DNA from: JBGSYJ01 sp041748075
GTDB lineage: Bacteria > Acidobacteriota > Thermoanaerobaculia > Gp7-AA8
Length of the DNA: 64,000 bases
Direction: 5' to 3'
NCBI GenBank assembly: GCA_041748075.1
Contig: JBGTDX010000116.1
Span: 114,252 to 178,251, forward strand
Shown here in pieces: positions 45,601 to 54,232 of this stretch. Position 1 is the stretch's first letter; each line of letters opens with the position of its first letter. Below the pieces are notes generated by a model. That model was not told the DNA's origin, made no database searches, and saw nothing but the letters and a program-made list of their open reading frames with translations. The position numbers and the translations under genes were made by a program.

Positions 45601-47571
45601 TGCGTCGGTGGCTGTCAGCCCGGCCAGGCCATCACGTTCGCTCCGGTCGACTACTACAATCCCGGCCGCTTCGCGGGCAGCTGCGCCGACACGTTCTTTT
45701 GGGACTTCGGTGACGGGACGACCTCCAATGAGAGAACGCCTACCAAAACTTACACCTCGAATCAGAATCGCACGGTCAGGCTGACCGTCAATCCGCAGGG
45801 AGGGTCTCAGGTTTCGGCATCGATCACGATTAACCTAGGCGGCGGCAGTCCGAGTCCGACGCCGAATCCCAATCCGACTCCGACACCGACGCCTCCGCCT
45901 GGTGCCTGCAGCGTGCCGCCCACGATCATGCAGGTTTTCATCACGTACACAGGTCCAATCTCAGGATGCAGCGCCGGCGGCACCTGTGCGCAAAACGAGA
46001 ACATCACATTCGGCGTCGAGCGGTTCGACCCGAGCTACAACCTCGGAACGTGCCAGACGTACGAGTGGGATTTCAACGGCGTCAAGAAGAACGGCCGCTA
46101 CGTTCAGCACGCCTTCACCAAGGGGGGCCCACACACCGTCAGCGTGAAGATCACGGTGAACGGCGCCTCCACCACGCTCAGCATGACCGTGCAAATTGAA
46201 GGGCAGCCCTCACAAGGCAACTGCGTGAGTGATGCGCACACGGCATGTCTGTTGAGCGGGAGGTTCAGCGCCAGGCTTCGTTACAGAGCCGGATTCGACG
46301 GTGGCGAACCCGATTCTCTTGCCTTCGTCAAACACGTCAACGGCTTTGGCAACGCCAATTATGAAACAGCATTCTTTTACTTCAACAGTCCAAACAACAT
46401 CGAGTTGCTTCTCAAAGTGCTGGATCAGGGTAACCGAGACAGCGAGGGCCGCCCTACGATCGCCCTCTTATTCGGAACTGCCACGCCTCTAAGGGCCCAG
46501 TTGCTTATCACCGACACGAAGACTGGCCAGACGAGGACGTACGAGAGCGACTTCGGTTCAATGCGAGGTGCGACAGACTTCACTGCTTTCGTCAGGTCGG
46601 ACCCTTCAGCGCCGCCGTCTCCCTCCGCGAAAGGCTATCAGGGGCAAACAACCGAATCAGAACCCGTAGTCGCCCAAGGCGCCTGCGTACCCGACCAGCG
46701 GACCGCTTGCCTGTTGAATCGCAGGTTTCGAGCAACGGTACGTTATCGAGCGGCATTCGACAACGCCGCGCCGGACACTCTGGCGTCGGTAAAGCCGGTG
46801 TCCAACTTCGGCAGTGCAACGTATGAAAGCGCCTTCTTTTTCTTCAACGACCCCAATAACATTGAGATCCTACTCAAGATCCTGGACCAAGGGAATACCG
46901 ACAACCAAGGACAGCCTACTATCGCGGTACTGTTCGGCAGCGCTACACCACTTGGAACCGAGATCTCGATCACCGACACGACTACCGGCGCCATAAAAAC
47001 ATATCGCAGCGACTTCGGCAAAATGCAGGGAACGACGGATTTCGCTGCTTTCCCGAGAGGGGTTTCTAATCTGTTGCAGAATTCGATGTTTGATGTCGAC
47101 GCCAGGTACTGGCTGACCGGCTTGGGTGTGACGGATGGACGGATGGAGTGGTCCTCAAGCGATGCTAATGAAGTAGCCAGCAGTGGATCATTAAATCTAT
47201 ACACTGTAGGCTCACAGTCGACAGGAGGCGCGCTTTTCGCGGTCGGACAATGTGTCAGCGTCAACGGGGGAAGCACCGTCGAGTTTGGCGGAGCAGTGAA
47301 TCGTTGGCCGGGGGGACCCCCCTCGGGGAGGGCGGCACTCGCGATCTTTACATCTACCGTGCCAGGGTGCAATCCAGCGGACAGAAAAACTTTTGGAGGA
47401 ATGTTCGATTCAAGTGCCGGTTCTGGCTGGTACCGCGCCGACTACTCGATACCTCTACCTCCAGGCACTCGGTCGCTCTGGCTCCTACCAACCGTCCATC
47501 ACAGTGAACGGGTTACCGCGAACGCGACGGAAAGAGCAAATTTCGACGACCTCTACCTTCGGGTAAAGTGA
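42631..47571 (+). CDS. Giant secreted matrixin-like metalloprotease with six BACON repeats and PKD domains
   Basis: A 1646-residue exported protein. After an N-terminal hydrophobic leader (CLIAVVMLGLLAADTLA) comes a metalloprotease domain with HELGHVLGSAH (zinc ligands H208, H212, H218), the M10/matrixin signature. Residues 442-945 are six near-identical 84-residue BACON domains, often carbohydrate- or mucin-binding. A TPTPSPSP linker leads to a PKD domain (FFWDFGDGTTSNERTPTKTY), a second linker and a second PKD-like domain. Two copies of a roughly 125-residue domain follow (TACLL..., NNIELLLKVLDQGN), then a C-terminal carbohydrate-binding-like region (about 1490-1646). It probably digests or adheres to host or polymer surfaces outside the cell. 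Confidence 0.88.
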   Translation: MRTFRISALATRRVRPVPYTTCLIAVVMLGLLAADTLAYSIRSGEGSSNYRHPRKKDPDAVATTSNNRWYYSSAAGDTLTCGSVTTESVAQPTTEEFSPTMAMGQILAAMRTWNAVGGSMWRFDTTMGSGDGYGKNCLDDFHDMAWYREEGTYVSGTFRAPPLAVAWTPIPGAYIGNSSDVWFNAYHSWSADDTPAAEEVDLQHVALHELGHVLGSAHTSDSSRIMFYIAKKGSANFRSLKADDANVAQYLYSTKLTVAAETIPASMTAGQSYDIRFYAYAASAETYVQPSQVTLYLDVSVIGDVDVSLVSQDPFWDSVTHFVPGDARPIYRIDGALITPNHHLVSARKSTNVYTEYRWDVTLRVVPRSAGNVQFRYRSNYIDETSQQENANFGFDGEGGGSAPWKSFGDLAPRFPTSSTITTDQQGYPAFFRTVTASVPTCTFSISSPGTSFGASGGDSSFGVNAPSGCAWSASSNVAWITTNSSSSGNGTVTYTVQANGTTSPRSGQITVGGQTHSVSQSGVSCSYSISATGNSFTSSGGNSSFNVSAPSGCSWAASSNVSWITTSSSGSGGGTVSYNVQSNGGTSSRTGQITVGGQTHTVTQGGVSCNYSISSTGNSFTSAGGNSSFSVSAPSGCSWFASSTVSWITTSSSGSADGTVNYSVQSNGGTSSRTGQISVGGQTHTVTQGGLSCYYLISSVGNPFASSGGDGSFFVTTDSGCSWAASSSVSWITTNSSGSGDGTVTYSVQANGSTTSRTGQISVGGQTHSVSQSGASCSYSISPTANSFASPGGNGSFSVSAPSGCSWSASSNVGWITTNSSSSGNGTVTYTVQANGNTSPRSGQITVGGQTHSITQSGVNCSYSISSPSNSFGAAGGNGSFGVSAPSGCSWFASSNVAWITTSSSSSGNGTVNYTVQANGTTSPRSGQITVGGQIHSVGQSGLTPTPTPTPSPSPTPTPSPSPTPTPNPTPTPGPGNCSQPLGLQIINSCVGGCQPGQAITFAPVDYYNPGRFAGSCADTFFWDFGDGTTSNERTPTKTYTSNQNRTVRLTVNPQGGSQVSASITINLGGGSPSPTPNPNPTPTPTPPPGACSVPPTIMQVFITYTGPISGCSAGGTCAQNENITFGVERFDPSYNLGTCQTYEWDFNGVKKNGRYVQHAFTKGGPHTVSVKITVNGASTTLSMTVQIEGQPSQGNCVSDAHTACLLSGRFSARLRYRAGFDGGEPDSLAFVKHVNGFGNANYETAFFYFNSPNNIELLLKVLDQGNRDSEGRPTIALLFGTATPLRAQLLITDTKTGQTRTYESDFGSMRGATDFTAFVRSDPSAPPSPSAKGYQGQTTESEPVVAQGACVPDQRTACLLNRRFRATVRYRAAFDNAAPDTLASVKPVSNFGSATYESAFFFFNDPNNIEILLKILDQGNTDNQGQPTIAVLFGSATPLGTEISITDTTTGAIKTYRSDFGKMQGTTDFAAFPRGVSNLLQNSMFDVDARYWLTGLGVTDGRMEWSSSDANEVASSGSLNLYTVGSQSTGGALFAVGQCVSVNGGSTVEFGGAVNRWPGGPPSGRAALAIFTSTVPGCNPADRKTFGGMFDSSAGSGWYRADYSIPLPPGTRSLWLLPTVHHSERVTANATERANFDDLYLRVK
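43954..45465 (+). repeat. Six tandem 252-bp repeats encoding BACON domains
   Basis: Units start at 43954, 44206, 44458, 44710, 44962 and 45214, each exactly 252 bp (84 codons) and starting with a Cys codon. Units 1, 5 and 6 share long identical runs, such as AGCGGTAACGGCACCGTCAC. Units 2 and 3 form another close pair, and unit 4 is most diverged (YYLISSVGNPF). This suggests recent unequal exchange or gene conversion within the array. Confidence 0.93.
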
Positions 47572-47972
47572 TGTCAGCGTCTTGTCGCTGAGGCTCGCTC
47601 TCCCGCGCTTCGCCCGAATGCACTGGCTCACGGATGAAGCTGCCTAACGTGAGTCCGGCGCGTGTCGAGGCGTGGGCAGTCGGGCCATGGTGCGCTCAGC
47701 CTTACATATGGAGAAGATCAGGCGCCATATGATAGGCAGGCTTTCGTATTGACGGGGAGTCACCTCCTCGAACCACTGAACGATCATCGATCGTGGAGCC
47801 GCAGCGGTCGCCCTGCTCTCTGTCTGTTTTCGCACATCACACGCCGCAAACGGAGCGTAGTGGAGTTGGATGGCGCGTCGGCAATGCCCGGCGCGCATGA
47901 GCCCCCGACCCCTCGAGCCCCGACGTCAACTGTTGACACGCGCATGCTGCATGGGCTTCTCTGTACACCTCA
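47572..47972. other. Intergenic, no gene seen
   Basis: A 401-bp gap between the metalloprotease gene and the restriction operon. No frame here has coding character. I see no clear promoter for hsdR and no terminator. It is the left edge of the defence island, so a search for an attachment site or direct repeat would be informative. Confidence 0.4.
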
Positions 47973-50843
47973 ATGAGCCCCACCCCCGAACAGAAAGCTC
48001 GTGAATTCATCGACGCGGCGCTCGAAGCCGCCGGCTGGATCATTCAGGACCGCACGACCATGAACCTCGAGGCCGGACCCGGCATCGCCGTCCGCGAGTT
48101 CAAAATGGCGTCAGGCCACGGCTTCGCCGACTACCTTCTATTCGTCCAGGGGAAAGCCGTCGGCGTCCTCGAAGCGAAACCGGCGGGATACGCGCTCACC
48201 AACGTCGAGCTGCAGGTGGACAAATACGCAACCGGCCTTCCCTCCGGACTCAATCCGCCGATTGAGCCGCTGCCGTTTCAGTATCTGAGTACAGGGATCG
48301 AGACGCGCTTCATCAACGGGCTTGACCCTGAACCGAAGACGCGCGCCATCTCCCCCAACCTCCCGCACATCCACCGCCCGGCCACGCTCACTGAATGGAT
48401 TGAGGCGGACAACCTCGATGAGTGGGTCAAGCGACTCCATGCTGAGGGAAGCGGCCTTTACACGGCAGCTGACGACACGCGTCCTTCTTCGTTCCGAGCG
48501 CGGATCAAGACACTGCCACCCCTCGATCACGGCACGCTCTACCCCAACCAGATCGAAGCCGTCACGAATCTCGAGCAGTCCTTGAAGCACAACCGCCCCC
48601 GCGCCCTCGTGCAGATGGCCACGGGCTCCGGTAAGACCATCGCCGCGATCACCGCGATCTATCGCCTCATCAAGTATGGTGGCGCGCGGCGCGTTCTCTT
48701 CCTCGTCGATCGCAGCAACCTCGGCGAACAGGCGGAGAAGGAGTTCCAGGGCTACCGCGCCCCCGACAGCCACCGCCTCTTCACGGAGCTGTACAACGTC
48801 CAGCGGCTCACATCGAACTCGATCATGGACTCCAGCCGCGTCGTCATCGCGACGATTCAACGCGTCTACTCGATGCTCAAGGGGGAGCCTCTCGATGCCC
48901 TCGATGAAGAAGGCTCGCAGTTCGAGTCCAGCGGCGCCGCGATGAAAGAGCCGCTGCCTGTCATCTATAACGCCGCCTATCCGCCGGAGCTCTTCGACGT
49001 CGTGGTGATCGACGAAGTCCACCGCTCGATCTATACGCTCTGGCGCCAGGTGGTCGAATACTTCGACGCCTTCCTCGTCGGCCTCACCGCCACGCCCTCG
49101 AAGCAGACCCTCGGCTTCTTCAACAAGAACCTCGTCATGGAGTACGACCACGAGCGCGCCGTCGCCGATGGCGTCAACGTCGGCTTCGATATCTACAAGA
49201 TCCGCACGAAGATCACCGAGCGCGGCTCGACGGTCGAGGCGCATCCCGACAACATGCTCGGCTACCGGCACAAGCAGACGCGCAAGATGCGCTGGGAGAG
49301 GCCGGACGAGGACCTGACGTACGACCCGAACGAGCTCGACCGCCGCGTGGTGTCAAAGGATCAGATCCGCACGATCATCCGAGCATTTCGCAAAAATCTG
49401 CCGATCGACATTTTTCCCGGCCGCAAGGAAGTGCCGAAGACGCTGATCTTCGCGAAGGACGACAGCCATGCCGAGGACATCGTGGAGATCGTGCGCGACG
49501 AGTTCGGGCGGGGCAACGCCTTCTGCCAGAAGATCACCTACAAGGTCACCTCGGCCAATCCGCGCGACCTGATCCAGGCCTTTCGCAATCAGTACGAGCC
49601 ACGCATCGCCGTTACCGTTGACATGGTTGCTACGGGCACCGACATCAAGCCGATCGAGATCGTGATGTTCATGCGCGCGGTCAAGAGCCGCGTGCTCTTC
49701 GAGCAGATGAAAGGGCGTGGCGTGCGGATCATCGATCCAAACGACCTGCAGGCCGTGAGTGGCGCCGATGCGCGGGCCAAGACGCACTTCATGATCGTCG
49801 ATTGCGTCGGCATGACAGAGACTGAGCTCAGCGACACCCAGCCGCTCGAGCGGAAGCCCACCGTCAGCATGAAAGCGCTGATGGAGCATGTGGCCATGGG
49901 CGGGACCGACCCGCAGATGCTCTCCTCACTGGCGAGCCGTCTTTCGCGCCTCGACAGGGAGTGCGGCGCCGAGGAGCACGCCCGGATTGCCGAAGTCTCC
50001 AGCGGCATCCCTCTCGCCGCGATCTCCCGGGAGATCGTGGAAGGGCTCGATCCCGACCGGCAGATCGCTGAAGCGCGCAAATTGTTCGACGTGGCGGAGG
50101 GAGAGACACCGGCAGAGGCGCAGGTTGCGAAGGCCTCCGAGAAACTGCTGAAGAGTGCCAGTGCCCCACTGGCCGCGAACCCGGCGCTTCGGACTTTGCT
50201 GACGGATCTCAAGCGCGAATTGGAGCAGGTCATTGACGAGGTATCGCAGGACGAACTGCTGGAGGCGGGCGCGAGCGAAGATGCGAAGGAGAAGGCGCGG
50301 GCGCTGGTGACCTCCTTCGAGCAGTTCATCGAGGAGAACAAAAACGAGATCGACGCGCTGCAGTTCTTCTACGCGCAGCCGTACTCGAGGCGACTGTCGT
50401 TCAAGGACATCCGGCAACTGGCCGAGGCGATCAAGGCCCCGCCGCGCTCGTGGACGCCGGAGAAACTGTGGCGCGCCTACGAGACGCTGCGCAAAGACAA
50501 AGTGCGCGGCGCCTCGGGAAGGCGCCTCCTGACCGACATCGTCTCACTGGTCCGCTTCGCTGTGCACAAGGACGACGAGCTGGTCCCGTTCGGCGATCAC
50601 GTGCGCGAGCGCTTCAAGCAGTGGCTCACGCAGCAACGCGAGCACGGCCGCGCGTTCACGCAGGAGCAGCAGCGCTGGCTGGAGATGATGCGCGATCACA
50701 TTGCGACGAGTGTGGAAATGACGGTCGACGACTTCGATCTGGCGCCGTTCGCGGAAGAGGGCGGGCTGGGGAGGGCGGGGCAGGTGTTCGGGTCAGATTT
50801 GCAGAACGTGCTGGCTGAGTTGAATGGGGCGCTGGCGGCGTGA
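47973..50843 (+). CDS. hsdR: Type I restriction enzyme R subunit (HsdR)
   Basis: A 956-residue subunit that translocates and cuts unmethylated DNA. The N-terminal nuclease has HGFADYLLFVQGKAVGVLEA plus K (D53, E67, K69). The helicase domain shows LVQMATGSGKTIAA (Walker A), VVVIDEVHRS (DEVH box), GLTATPSKQ (motif III) and VTVDMVATGTDIKPIEIVMF then QMKGRGVRI (motifs V-VI). The C-terminal third is the helical region that contacts the methyltransferase. Its stop overlaps the GTG start of hsdS (GTGA). Confidence 0.96.
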   Translation: MSPTPEQKAREFIDAALEAAGWIIQDRTTMNLEAGPGIAVREFKMASGHGFADYLLFVQGKAVGVLEAKPAGYALTNVELQVDKYATGLPSGLNPPIEPLPFQYLSTGIETRFINGLDPEPKTRAISPNLPHIHRPATLTEWIEADNLDEWVKRLHAEGSGLYTAADDTRPSSFRARIKTLPPLDHGTLYPNQIEAVTNLEQSLKHNRPRALVQMATGSGKTIAAITAIYRLIKYGGARRVLFLVDRSNLGEQAEKEFQGYRAPDSHRLFTELYNVQRLTSNSIMDSSRVVIATIQRVYSMLKGEPLDALDEEGSQFESSGAAMKEPLPVIYNAAYPPELFDVVVIDEVHRSIYTLWRQVVEYFDAFLVGLTATPSKQTLGFFNKNLVMEYDHERAVADGVNVGFDIYKIRTKITERGSTVEAHPDNMLGYRHKQTRKMRWERPDEDLTYDPNELDRRVVSKDQIRTIIRAFRKNLPIDIFPGRKEVPKTLIFAKDDSHAEDIVEIVRDEFGRGNAFCQKITYKVTSANPRDLIQAFRNQYEPRIAVTVDMVATGTDIKPIEIVMFMRAVKSRVLFEQMKGRGVRIIDPNDLQAVSGADARAKTHFMIVDCVGMTETELSDTQPLERKPTVSMKALMEHVAMGGTDPQMLSSLASRLSRLDRECGAEEHARIAEVSSGIPLAAISREIVEGLDPDRQIAEARKLFDVAEGETPAEAQVAKASEKLLKSASAPLAANPALRTLLTDLKRELEQVIDEVSQDELLEAGASEDAKEKARALVTSFEQFIEENKNEIDALQFFYAQPYSRRLSFKDIRQLAEAIKAPPRSWTPEKLWRAYETLRKDKVRGASGRRLLTDIVSLVRFAVHKDDELVPFGDHVRERFKQWLTQQREHGRAFTQEQQRWLEMMRDHIATSVEMTVDDFDLAPFAEEGGLGRAGQVFGSDLQNVLAELNGALAA

Positions 50844-52327
50844 CGGCCGAGAGGAAGCTTCCTCGAGGCTGGATCGAGAGCTCTTTGGAGGAAGTGGCTG
50901 ACGTCATCCGTGGAATCACGTTTCCGGCGAGCGCCAAATCTGCATCGCCCGAGGCTCATACAGTGGTCTGCCTTCGAACGTCCAACGTCCAGCGAATCTT
51001 GGAGTTTGATGACGTGCTTCATGTTCCCGCGAGCTATGTCAAACGAGACGATCAATGGCTGCGCGCCGGAGACACGGTCATTTCGATGGCCAACAGCTAT
51101 GAGCTCGTTGGGAAAGTGGCATTCGCTACTCATGTTCCTCTGCGTACGACGATCGGTGGCTTCATCTCGATAATCCGACCTAAGCTCTTGGACCCCCGTT
51201 TCGCTTACTACCAACTCGCTTCTGCCCGGGTCCAGCAGGCCTTGAGGAGCACCGCATCTCAAACGGTGAACATCTCCAACCTTAGCTTGCGGGCCATTTA
51301 TCCGACCCGTTTCTTGGTTCCACCACTCACTGAACAAGGGCGAATCGCCGAAGTTATCGAGTCTTACTTCACGCGGCTCGACGACGCGGCGGCGACGCTC
51401 GAGCGGGTGCAGCGCAACCTGAAGCGCTATCGCGCCTCGGTGCTCAAAGCCGCCGTTGAGGGACGGCTGGTGCCGACCGAGGCCGAGCTGGCCCGCGCCG
51501 AGGGCCGCGACTACGAGCCCGCCTCGGTTCTCCTTGAAGGCATCCTCGCCGAACGCCGCCGCTCTGATCAGGCCTTCGAAGATCTCCCGCCGCTTCCAAC
51601 GGGCTGGGCGTGGTCAACTCTTGGTGAGCTGGCCAACGTTAAGGGCGGGATTACAAAAGGCGAGAAGCGAAAGCCCAGCGTGACATACAGGGAAGTGCCG
51701 TACCTCCGAGTAGCGAACGTGCAAAGGGGTTACTTGGATTTGCGCGTGATCAAGATGATTTCCGCTTCCGAAGAGACCATCACTGAATTGCGACTTCAAC
51801 CAGGAGATGTCCTATTCAATGAAGGTGGCGATCGCGACAAGCTCGGTCGCGGGTGGGTATGGAAAGGTGAGATCAGCGAGTGCATTCACCAGAACCATGT
51901 TTTTCGCGCGCGCGTAATTGGCGACGCAATCGTCCCGCAGTTCTTGTCGTGGTATGCGAACACTGAAGGTCAACGCTATTTCTTCGTCGAGGGGAAGCAC
52001 ACGACAAATCTCGCATCGATCAACATAACCAAGCTACGCGCTTTACCGGTGCCTGTTCCTCCGCGCAGCGAGCAACTGCGGATCGTGCAGGCCGTCGAGG
52101 AGAGTCTGTCCCTGATTGACAGTGCGCTCGCATCGGCCGAACGCGAACCAGTCCGCTGCGCACGCCTCCGCCAGTCCATTCTCAAGTTGGCCTTCAAGGG
52201 CGATCTCGTCGACCAGGACTCATCTGACGAACCGGCGTCGGTGCTTCTCGAACGAATCAAAGCCGAACGATCGGCGTCTGCGACGGCGAAGAAGTCGAAC
52301 AATCCGCGGAGATCCACCAACGCATGA
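50840..52327 (+). CDS. hsdS: Type I restriction-modification specificity subunit (HsdS)
   Basis: A 495-residue specificity subunit with two target recognition domains, about 8-165 (LPRGWIESSLEEVADVIRGI) and 250-395 (LPTGWAWSTLGELANVKGGI), each followed by a conserved helical spacer. The spacers are LVPPLTEQGRIAEVIESYFT then RLDDAAATLERVQ, and PVPPRSEQLRIVQAVEESLS then LIDSALASAERE. The recognition sequence would be bipartite and cannot be read from the protein. GTG start, overlapping hsdR by four bases and hsdM by four bases. Confidence 0.95.
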   Translation: MTAERKLPRGWIESSLEEVADVIRGITFPASAKSASPEAHTVVCLRTSNVQRILEFDDVLHVPASYVKRDDQWLRAGDTVISMANSYELVGKVAFATHVPLRTTIGGFISIIRPKLLDPRFAYYQLASARVQQALRSTASQTVNISNLSLRAIYPTRFLVPPLTEQGRIAEVIESYFTRLDDAAATLERVQRNLKRYRASVLKAAVEGRLVPTEAELARAEGRDYEPASVLLEGILAERRRSDQAFEDLPPLPTGWAWSTLGELANVKGGITKGEKRKPSVTYREVPYLRVANVQRGYLDLRVIKMISASEETITELRLQPGDVLFNEGGDRDKLGRGWVWKGEISECIHQNHVFRARVIGDAIVPQFLSWYANTEGQRYFFVEGKHTTNLASINITKLRALPVPVPPRSEQLRIVQAVEESLSLIDSALASAEREPVRCARLRQSILKLAFKGDLVDQDSSDEPASVLLERIKAERSASATAKKSNNPRRSTNA

Positions 52328-53844
52328 GCGACCTCGCCAACCGCATTGTCCAGAAGCTTTGGTCCTACTGCAACGTCCTGCGCGACGACGGACTGTCGTA
52401 TCAGGACTACCTCGAGCAGCTCACGTTTCTCCTCTTCCTGAAGATGGCTGACGAGCGGGCGCGACTCACCGGCGAGGCGCAGCCGATTCCCGCGGGCTAC
52501 CGCTGGGCCGACCTCGCCGCTGCGCAGATGGAAGGCGTCGAGCTGGAGCAACATTACCGCGAGACGCTCCGCCTTCTCGGGCTTGAAGGAGGCATGCTCG
52601 GCCTCATCTTCGAAAAAGCGCAGAACAAAATTCAGGATCCAGCCAAACTGCGCCAACTCATCGTCGAGCTGATCGGCAAGGAGAACTGGTCGGCGATGTC
52701 GGCCGACGTGAAAGGCGACGCCTATGAGGGGCTTCTCGAGCGCAACGCCCAGGACACGAAGAGCGGCGCCGGGCAGTACTTCACGCCACGCGTGCTCATC
52801 GACGCGATCGTCGACTGCGTCCGCCCGCGGCCGGGCGAGGTTGTCGCCGATCCCGCCTGCGGCACGGGAGGCTTCCTCCTCTCAGCGCACGAGTACCTCA
52901 AGAACCACAACGAGCTCGATCGCGATCAGAAGCGCCACCTCCGCTTCGAGGCGTTGCGCGGCGTCGAACTGGTTCCGAACGTCGCGCGCCTCTGCGGCAT
53001 GAACCTCTTCCTGCACGGCATCGGTCCCGATGGCACGGACGACCGTGAGCCGCCGATCACCATCGATGACGCATTGCGCGATGAGCCGTCCGCGCGCGCG
53101 AACGTCGTCATCACCAATCCGCCCTTCGGTAAAAAGTCGTCGATCACCATCGTCAACGAGGAAGGCGACACCGATCGGCAGAGCCTCACTTACAACCGCC
53201 CCGACTTCTGGACCACGACTTCCAACAAACAGCTCAACTTCGTCCAGCACGTGAAGTCGCTGCTGGCCATCCACGGCCGCGCTGCCGTCGTCGTCCCCGA
53301 CAACGTGCTCTTCGAAGGAGGCGCCGGCGAGACCGTGCGCAGGAACCTGCTCAAGGAGTGCGAAGTCCACACGCTCCTCCGCCTCCCCACCGGCATCTTC
53401 TACGCGCAGGGCGTGAAGGCAAACGTCCTCTTCTTCGACCGAAAGCCGGGAGCGCCGGAAGCGTGGACGAAGACGGTCTGGGTCTACGACCTCCGCACGA
53501 ACATCCACTTCACTCTCAAGACCAAACGGATGACCCGGGCCGACCTCGACGAGTTCGTCGACTGCTATCGCCCCGAAGACCGTCACAATCGGAAGTCGAC
53601 GTGGTCCGAGGAAACACCCGATGGCCGCTGGCGTCCCTACACGTACGAAGAGATCGTCGCGAGGGACAAAGTCAGCCTCGACCTCTTCTGGCTCCGCGAC
53701 GAAAGCCTCGAAGACTCAGCCAACCTCCCCGACCCGCACATCCTGGCCCAGGAGATCGCCGACGACCTGCGCTCGGCGCTCGCGCAGATCGAAGATGTAC
53801 TCGCGGATCTGGAGCAACGGACAGTGCTCGATTTCGCGGACTAA
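52324..53844 (+). CDS. hsdM: Type I restriction-modification N6-adenine methyltransferase subunit (HsdM)
   Basis: A 506-residue subunit that methylates adenine in both strands of the HsdS target. After the N-terminal helical domain (YCNVLRDDGLSYQDYLEQLT), SGAGQYFTPRVLIDAIVDCV leads to DPACGTGGFL (SAM-binding motif I) and VVITNPPFGKKSS (catalytic motif IV, NPPF). AAVVVPDNVLFEGGAGETVR is the following conserved segment. The order hsdR-hsdS-hsdM with four-base overlaps makes a complete, apparently intact system. Confidence 0.96.
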   Translation: MSDLANRIVQKLWSYCNVLRDDGLSYQDYLEQLTFLLFLKMADERARLTGEAQPIPAGYRWADLAAAQMEGVELEQHYRETLRLLGLEGGMLGLIFEKAQNKIQDPAKLRQLIVELIGKENWSAMSADVKGDAYEGLLERNAQDTKSGAGQYFTPRVLIDAIVDCVRPRPGEVVADPACGTGGFLLSAHEYLKNHNELDRDQKRHLRFEALRGVELVPNVARLCGMNLFLHGIGPDGTDDREPPITIDDALRDEPSARANVVITNPPFGKKSSITIVNEEGDTDRQSLTYNRPDFWTTTSNKQLNFVQHVKSLLAIHGRAAVVVPDNVLFEGGAGETVRRNLLKECEVHTLLRLPTGIFYAQGVKANVLFFDRKPGAPEAWTKTVWVYDLRTNIHFTLKTKRMTRADLDEFVDCYRPEDRHNRKSTWSEETPDGRWRPYTYEEIVARDKVSLDLFWLRDESLEDSANLPDPHILAQEIADDLRSALAQIEDVLADLEQRTVLDFAD

Positions 53845-54232
53845 ATCAGAAAACAAGTGCTTTCCAGAAGCGCGTCGGTGGGTGGATATTCGTCATCTCC
53901 CATCCGTGGCCGCTTTGTTTGTGGAAAAGTGTGCGGAAAACAAGCGGAAAAGCTGTTAGTTCTACCCAGTGTAGAATTTCGGGCCACGAGCCGTCTTGAC
54001 TTTAGACATCAGCGAGTTACACTTTCGCTGGACCTCAAAATAAAGAGGCGTATCCTGAATTGAGTACACCCCCCGCTCGATAGAGCGGCTGACCTGCCCG
54101 AAGACCCTTCCCCCGGCCGTCGGCTTCTCGGCTCCGCGCTTCGCTGCGTAAGGGCGAACAACTGCGAGCGATCTATTTTCGCAAGCAAATCGGGGACGCC
54201 CGTCTGAGCGACGGCGTCCGCAGGAGGAAGCG
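53845..54232. other. Intergenic between hsdM and CBASS operon
   Basis: A 388-bp gap with no supportable gene. It contains a good sigma-70-type promoter at 53996-54023 and a GGAGGA ribosome binding site just before the CBASS start. The sequence around 54062-54180 is GC-rich and could hold further secondary structure. Confidence 0.6.
53996..54023 (+). promoter_or_regulatory. Candidate promoter for the CBASS operon
   Basis: TTGACT at 53996-54001 and TACACT at 54018-54023 are separated by 16 bp, close to the sigma-70 consensus. This gives a 5' leader of about 200 bases before the CD-NTase ATG at 54233, which has AGGAGGA directly upstream. A long leader for a defence operon might hold regulation, but no riboswitch is recognised. 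Confidence 0.5.

Noticed and set aside
48138..49271. Long minus-strand open frame (377 codons) opposite hsdR
   Set aside because: It is antisense to the conserved helicase domain and shows no protein family.
53845..54232. Riboswitch or small RNA upstream of CBASS
   Set aside because: A promoter-like sequence is present, but no recognisable structured RNA family could be identified by eye.
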